Program-made: the position numbers and the translations under genes
Source: Branchinecta lynchi
Lineage: Eukaryota > Arthropoda > Branchiopoda > Anostraca > Branchinectidae
DNA length: 64,000 bases
Direction of reading: 5' to 3'
Assembly (NCBI GenBank): GCA_023053575.1
Contig: JAKZAP010000009.1
Location: 18,643,869-18,707,868 of the forward strand
The notes under the pieces: model-generated
What the model was told of the DNA's origin: nothing
The model's input: only the letters and a program-made list of their open reading frames with translations
Database searches by the model: none
Shown here: in pieces, positions 63,003-64,000 of the stretch
How positions within the stretch are numbered: the first letter of the stretch is position 1
Layout of the letters: the number at the start of each line of letters is the position of its first letter

Positions 63003-63128
63003 CTAGAGCATTACGTCTTCGATCAGGTCATCAAAAACCGTCAGGGATCTTCGGATGACTTCGTCTTGTAAACAGCAGGAGAGAAACTCGTCCCAACTGA
63101 TCACACCGTCTCTATTTGTATCCATCTT
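63003..63128 (-). CDS. Neuronal calcium sensor/KChIP-like protein, last coding exon
   Basis: This is 126 nt, 41 codons plus TAG (63005-63003), in phase 0 after the acceptor TTCCAG (63134-63129). It encodes one canonical EF-hand loop, DTNRDGVISWDE, with D, N, D, G, I and E at positions 1, 3, 5, 6, 8 and 12, so it should bind calcium. The next stretch (FLSCCLQDEVIRRSL and VFDDLIEDVML) matches the C-terminal end of the fourth EF-hand region of NCS/KChIP proteins (EFLxxCxxDxxIxxSLxxF). Members bind membranes or Kv4 channels and act in calcium signalling. Upstream exons lie right of the window. KChIP fits best by the QDExIxxSL end, but frequenin-type or another EF-hand protein cannot be excluded. 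Confidence 0.8.
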   Translation of the reverse strand, partial: KMDTNRDGVISWDEFLSCCLQDEVIRRSLTVFDDLIEDVML

Positions 63129-63195
63129 CTGGAAGAAAAAAGAAGTTCAGGGGAAGGGAAGGCCAAGTCAATGTCTGGTAACATCTTATCTGAAC

Positions 63196-63570
63196 GTTAA
63201 AGGACCCCTCGCACTATGTACTGTTCCACTTATAGTATTTAAAATCTTTGAATACTTTAAAACTAGTCTGCACTTTTAACAAATATTCCGCAGTTTTGGC
63301 TGTTTCAACCCTTTTCCGAGACCCGTTGACTTACAGCGAAAACAGGGAAACATCGAAAAGTTCTCGCAGACAACCGTCGACACCGTGATACACATCGAAG
63401 GTATCAAAACACGGCAAGTGAAAAATCAGCGTGGTTTAGTTAGACAGTTAGACAGAATGAATGAAGAAGACAGAAATTGGGGTCTCCGGTTTTAGAAATG
63501 TATGGAGTGATTATGGAAGTAGGTTGCGTTAGTATTATAGGCTGATTATAGGTAAGACAGGTCCTTTAAC
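63196..63570. mobile_element. MITE, TTAAAGGACC family, in the intron before the EF-hand exon
   Basis: Ends GTTAAAGGACCCC and GGTCCTTTAAC, flanked by TGAAC on both sides (63191-63195, 63571-63575). Body as in 41358-41738. It lies 67 bp from the exon. Confidence 0.8.
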
Positions 63571-63718
63571 TGAACATCACACCGTCTCTGAATTAAACAA
63601 GAGGTGAAAGTTCATATGGCACTTGCAAGAATAGGCAACTTGTTGGCAGGAGTTTTTTGTTCGGGAACTTTGTACAGAGTCGAATATTATCTTATTATAC
63701 ACTAGTAAGTAAAAAGTA

Positions 63719-64000
63719 GACTCCTTGAACATTTTCCCCGTTAAAATACAAAAACAGACTAATCGTCTGAGAAAACCACGTTCAGATATTGAACCAGCAT
63801 GTGTGTTTACCCCTATAAGTCATGTCTGTTTTGACAAAACATTTCCTGCCACTTCTGACAATTTCACGGTTTCGGCCGAATTCCGGAACTACTTGTCCGG
63901 CGAAAAAAGAAAGCTAAAAAACGAACTCAGCGTATCTTCTTTCCCCAGTACTGAACATGTAATCAACTTCAAATAAAAATTCAACTTATAACAAATTTTC
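63719..64000 (+). mobile_element. Tandem-core (HINE/pearl-like) element, partial
   Basis: It begins GACTCCTTGAACATTTT, matching 11811 of the complete copy, and runs into the array (GTTTACCCCTATAAGTCATG). It continues past the window edge. The CAAGACC end is not present. Confidence 0.7.

Overview
The window looks like nuclear DNA of an animal, most likely an invertebrate. It has GT-AG introns, small exons separated by kilobases of repeats, and LINE, hAT-like and miniature DNA elements in almost every gap. I cannot fix the taxon. Elements with a 137-bp tandem core and an ACGG-type microsatellite (about 1-1245, 9155-10461, 11719-13122, 37836-39988, 63719-64000) recall helentron-related 'pearl/HINE' elements described in bivalves and other marine invertebrates, but that is only suggestive.

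Four host genes can be read. (1) On the minus strand, 3259 to 1513 holds the first two exons of a secreted fasciclin (FAS1)-domain protein with a TATA box; the rest lies left of the window. (2) On the minus strand, 29126 to 21018 is a two-exon HIG1-domain gene (HIGD2A-like, respiratory supercomplex factor family) with a 7.8-kb intron. (3) On the plus strand, 29399 to 46906 is a four-exon NOP16 gene (60S ribosome biogenesis) with introns of 7.7, 4.5 and 4.5 kb. (4) On the minus strand, 63128 to 63003 is the last coding exon of a neuronal-calcium-sensor/KChIP-like EF-hand protein. HIGD2A and NOP16 are head to head, with 272 bp between the outermost start codons, so they probably share a bidirectional promoter. 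To my knowledge the same divergent pair exists in human.

The largest mobile element is an apparently intact two-ORF LINE (about 31011-36680, minus strand) in NOP16 intron 1: a gag-like ORF1 with zinc knuckles, then ORF2 with endonuclease, reverse transcriptase, RNase H and a C-terminal Cys/His motif. A second, CR1/Jockey-like LINE is present as decayed copies in the HIGD2A intron (24028-28530) and as a tail at 15474-15548. Several short tails of a third LINE lie at 5919, 7563 and 42365.

The rest is a nested stack of non-autonomous elements. Many insertions can be resolved from the window itself through 8-bp (hAT), 3-bp (AGTTGCGTTTT and GAGCGTGTT families) or 2-bp (CACTGTAAAAA family) target duplications, or through empty sites in sister copies. 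Other structures are a five-unit tandem array with A-B-B-A-B order (49561-51180), a 3.6-kb region bounded by a 27-bp inverted repeat (53065-56694), large foldbacks (45011-45622, 61160-61670), and repeats with a hammerhead-ribozyme-like core (14497-14540, 43455-43498). I see no bacterial genes, CRISPR arrays or rRNA.
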